Below, in pieces: positions 61,192 through 64,000 of a stretch of 64,000 nt of DNA (within the stretch, counting starts at the first letter, position 1; every line of letters starts with the position of its first letter). The notes beneath the pieces were generated by a model. That model did not search any database, was not told where the DNA came from, and saw only the letters and a list, made by a program, of their open reading frames with translations. The stretch covers positions 673,001-737,000 of the forward strand of contig OZ024843.1 in NCBI GenBank assembly GCA_964017145.1, given 5' to 3'. This DNA is from Agrocybe praecox. Its lineage: Eukaryota > Basidiomycota > Agaricomycetes > Agaricales > Agrocybaceae. The translations under genes were made by a program, and so were the position numbers.

Positions 61192-62755
61192 ATGCTTTAC
61201 ACCCCTGTCTGCATCGGCGACGGCACTGTCGACTTCAACTCCCTCGTGCTTGGGTCTGCTGAAGTACACAGCTTTTTAGAAGAATCAGGGGACCCCGACA
61301 GCCTGTTCAGCTTGTCACCGCTATCCTCTCTTTCTGGCACCGATTCAGACGTTGAGGAAATGGAACCCCTTTTAACCAACGACCTACTCAAACTACCACC
61401 TCTGCCTGCATCGAGTGACAACAGCACCTCAAGCCGGGTCACCTTGCAACCGACTACCTCCAGCACTGAAGTAGAAGAAGACGCTCCGGTGCTAGAGTCA
61501 TCTAAAGTCAGGAGAGCGAAGCGAAAAAAAGCTCAAGGGCGGGCAGCTAGGAAGAAAAAGCGCCTAGAAAGAAAGGCGTCTACATACTCGGACTACATCG
61601 TTTGCGAGAATGTGAGGAGGAGATACGTAGAGAACACAACCCCCCTCAAGGCACCCGTCGACATAGAGGCAACACCTGTAGCAAAAGGTGCATTCATTGG
61701 ACTGGACGACAGGAAGCGAAGCAGGGGGATTTACTCGCTGGAAGAAGTGACGGGAGAGGGGTCCAAGCTTGGCTTTAGGCTGCAGAAGTGGGACGGGATG
61801 TAAGCACCCCCTTCCTCCCCAAATGCTGTGAAATTCAACTTACCACGACAGCAGCACGCCCATGCCCGTCATTGATTCGCGACGGAGAGTCGTCGGGGTA
61901 CTAGCAGGTCGCCCGAACGACCCAACATGGTCTGAACTCCAGCAACAAGCTGCTGATCTCATGGAAGCCCTACGTTCGCAGTGCAAGCTGCCAGATAAAA
62001 AGAAGGACGGCAAGAAACCGAGGCGTGGAGATTTTGTAGCTCTCAACTGCGGAATCTCTCAAGGAGGGGGCCGAGAGGCACCAGGGAACTTACGAAGCAC
62101 GGGAAACGAGTCGATTTTGGAGCAGCTGAATGGACACCAGGTGTTCAGGAGGCTCGCTGGCTTTGCTTCCTGTAAGCGCCTTACTCGCTATCTGCCGTAC
62201 CTCCCTTGAACTCAACTCCTCACAGCAGTTATGGCCACACACGCTCCCAACCTTTACCAGCACTACGTCGAAAAATTGAGCGAATTACACAACAAACGAC
62301 CCGACCTAGAGCGGACCTTTGACGGCGCTGTTTTCAGCGCGTATGCATACAACATGGGTCCGCAAACGGTCTGCTTCAAGCACACGGACTTTGCCAACCT
62401 CCCCTACGGGTGGTGCGCCATCACCCCCCTTGGCAACTTTGACCCAACCAAAGGCGGACACCTTATTTTATGGGAGTGGAAACTTGTTATTGAGTTCCCT
62501 CCTGGCTCCACCATCCTTATCCCCTCCGCCGCCGTGGCGCACTCGAACGTCTCCATCCCTCCTACTGAACGCCGCTATTCGTTCGCCCAATACAGTGCAG
62601 GAGGTTTATTCCGCTGGGTTGAGAACCGGCATCAGAAATCGAAGTTGTTTTTCGACTCCCTGTCGTCTGAGGAATTGGTGCAGGTCCTGGCGCGGGATAA
62701 AGAGCGGTGGGCACATGGCTTGAGCCTCTTTTCGCAGCTTCCGGGAGCTGATTAG
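61192..62755 (+). CDS. TET/JBP-family 2-oxoglutarate/Fe(II) dioxygenase
   Basis: Three exons (61192-61799, 61855-62171, 62226-62755) sum to 1455 nt, 484 residues. The N-terminal 200 residues are acidic/Ser-rich then strongly basic (KVRRAKRKKAQGRAARKKKR), a likely nuclear localisation/DNA-binding leader. The double-stranded beta-helix follows: GVLAGRPNDPTWSELQQQAA, FSAYAYNMGPQTVCFKHTDF, CAITPLGNFDPTKGGHLILW and PPGSTILIPSAAVAHSNVSI. The iron facial triad is His361, Asp363 and His414; Arg424 or Arg425 (ERRYSFAQYSAGG) would hold 2-oxoglutarate. TET enzymes oxidise 5-methylcytosine and JBP enzymes thymine in DNA; the fungal branch acts on methylated DNA in at least some species. The whole reading frame is intact. 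Neighbour context (KDZ transposase head to head) matches the known association. Which base it modifies cannot be read from sequence. Confidence 0.87.
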
Positions 62756-63379
62756 AATACACTACTCGCTATAACTGTACATAGATAGGCACACACAGCA
62801 ATGTAATGTTTTGAAAACGCACTGTGACTTCGAAGTTTAAAAATAGACGCCCCATCAACAAGAGCAACTTTGAATCAGCGTGCTGATTTCGGTTTCGTCA
62901 CAGAACAGTTTTTTGAAATTTACTCTTCTTCTTCTTATGTATTTGGTTATTTTGTGCGATATTCCTTGCTCCTAAAGACGTTCTCTTGCATTCTGTCTAA
63001 ATTTTCGACTACGATATATACATTGGTAAGCTAAAATACGCATTCACTAAACTCAAGCATTTACAAGTCTACTTTAAGCCGGAACCAACATGTATTCAAT
63101 ATTTGACTCCGATAAATAGTCTCGTTGACCACGGCATGTAGGTAATGGTACCAGCTAATAACTCGTTTTTACTCTTATTTACTACCATTCCCCTTCTATC
63201 AACTACTACCCACAAGCTGAACCCACAGAGCAATGAATGTGACATTGAAGTTATCGCACTCAGGAGAGGGATTTCCATATCGAGTAACTTGGAAATCAGT
63301 TATAAATAGGTCTCTCCTGAGTTGGCGATTTTTACAACTTACTCTCAAGTTTACGTTTATTCTCAAATATTAAAGATCC
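62756..63379. other. Region right of the TET/JBP gene
   Basis: AT-rich, with a (CTT)n stretch near 62925. No gene is seen. The right boundary of the element, if any, should lie here or further right. Confidence 0.4.
63301..63308 (+). promoter_or_regulatory. TATA box of the last gene
   Basis: TATAAATA lies 79 bases upstream of the ATG at 63380. Confidence 0.45.
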
Positions 63380-63790
63380 ATGCCCAAGACGCTCGAGAAA
63401 AAAAACGAGGCAAGGCGAGCTCAATACCGCAGGTAACGTAGATTTTTTCATCCGTCGTACTTTTGGCTAATTCCATTGAAAGAAATGCTCACATAGAACG
63501 CCAGAAGGCGAAAGAACGAGCAAGTCGACGCAAGATGCGTGTTCAGTCAGAGGAAGAAATATCTCTGCAGCGTCAGCGACACCGAGAGGCTCAGGCCAAA
63601 TATCGAGCGTCTGATCCTTTTAAACTCAACGTCAAATCCTGCCAATATAGGTTTGTTCTTACATCACACAGCAAGTAATGTCCTGACATGTCCTGACGCA
63701 ATTGATAGGTGCAGAAAAAAGAGAGAGGCGGAGATTTTGAGAGATGAAAAAGAATACTTAGAACTCATAGCTCAGGCGCTCGATGACTGA
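63380..63790 (+). CDS. Small Arg/Lys-rich orphan protein
   Basis: Three exons join in frame: MPKTLEKKNEARRAQYR, then NAHIERQKAKERASRRKMRV.. ending NVKSCQYR, then CRKKREAEILRDEKEYLELI ending AQALDD. It is about 100 residues and is helical and highly basic, with the look of a DNA-binding helix. A similar basic style is seen at the start of the gene at 55217-56222, on the other side of the KDZ/TET pair. No domain is recognised. Confidence 0.5.
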
Positions 63791-64000
63791 CACTGGATAG
63801 GTCACTCATCAGACCGATATGTTTTTTCGAGACAAACTTCATATATTTCTAAATCTCTAAATAAAGCTCAATAGTAGTATCTCGAAAATTGATATTAGCA
63901 GCGGGGAAAGTCATCATAGAAGCATAGGTAAAACATAGAGCAGCATAGGGCATAGGTACGGTGACGAGGGGTAGGCATAGGTGCAGAAAAAAGGCGAAGC
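63791..64000. repeat. Degenerate GCATAGG repeat at the window end
   Basis: The element GCATAGG/GCATAGGT recurs five times from about 63922 to 63980, loosely spaced. It may be the edge of a longer tandem array beyond the window. Confidence 0.5.

Noticed and set aside
56223..63379. Terminal inverted repeats of a KDZ/TET element
   Set aside because: I compared both flanks by eye and found no convincing pair; a genome-wide comparison of copies is needed.

Overview
The window looks like nuclear DNA of a filamentous basidiomycete, most likely an agaricomycete. Evidence: genes split by many short introns (about 45-90 bp, GT..AG with a few GC..AG), dense packing of both strands with long fungal reading frames, a secreted M35 lysine-type metalloprotease pair, and above all a KDZ transposase next to a TET/JBP dioxygenase, a pairing known from mushroom-forming fungi. 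No tRNA, rRNA or CRISPR was recognised.

Layout. 1-3869 is gene-poor and holds a decayed, duplicated coding remnant. 3870-38699 is a mostly conserved housekeeping block: a tandem dual-specificity phosphatase (+), a large coiled-coil/AT-hook protein (+), a WW-like protein (+), a Nudix CoA diphosphatase (-), SAP18 (-), ribosomal protein eS12 (-), Ski8 (+), a membrane-anchored copper amine oxidase (+), a sugar-porter MFS permease (-), an unrecognised gene (-), NEDD8/Rub1 (+), a Nup188-type nucleoporin (+) and a mitochondrial-type methionine aminopeptidase (-).

39379-43699 holds two tandem M35 metalloproteases, the first decayed and the second intact. A hairpin-bearing minisatellite follows at 43904-44536. 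From about 45000 on, the content becomes accessory: an orphan coiled-coil protein, then three members of an unrecognised family (two short + genes and one very long - gene built by internal exon duplication), then two orphan + genes.

56870-62755 is a divergent pair: an apparently intact KDZ transposase (-) with its CxC2-type cysteine cluster, and an apparently intact TET/JBP 2-oxoglutarate/Fe(II) dioxygenase (+) with its HxD...H...R residues. This is the most notable system: a transposon lineage carrying a DNA-base-oxidising enzyme. A short basic orphan protein closes the window.

How the genes fit together: the left block serves signalling, RNA decay, translation, nuclear transport, protein maturation and amine/sugar use, and is not an operon. 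The right block looks like a lineage-specific, transposon-influenced region. Gene models were built by eye from splice signals and reading frame; sums of exon lengths were checked for the phosphatase (404 aa), amine oxidase (938 aa), intact M35 protease (354 aa) and TET/JBP protein (484 aa), and all are multiples of three.
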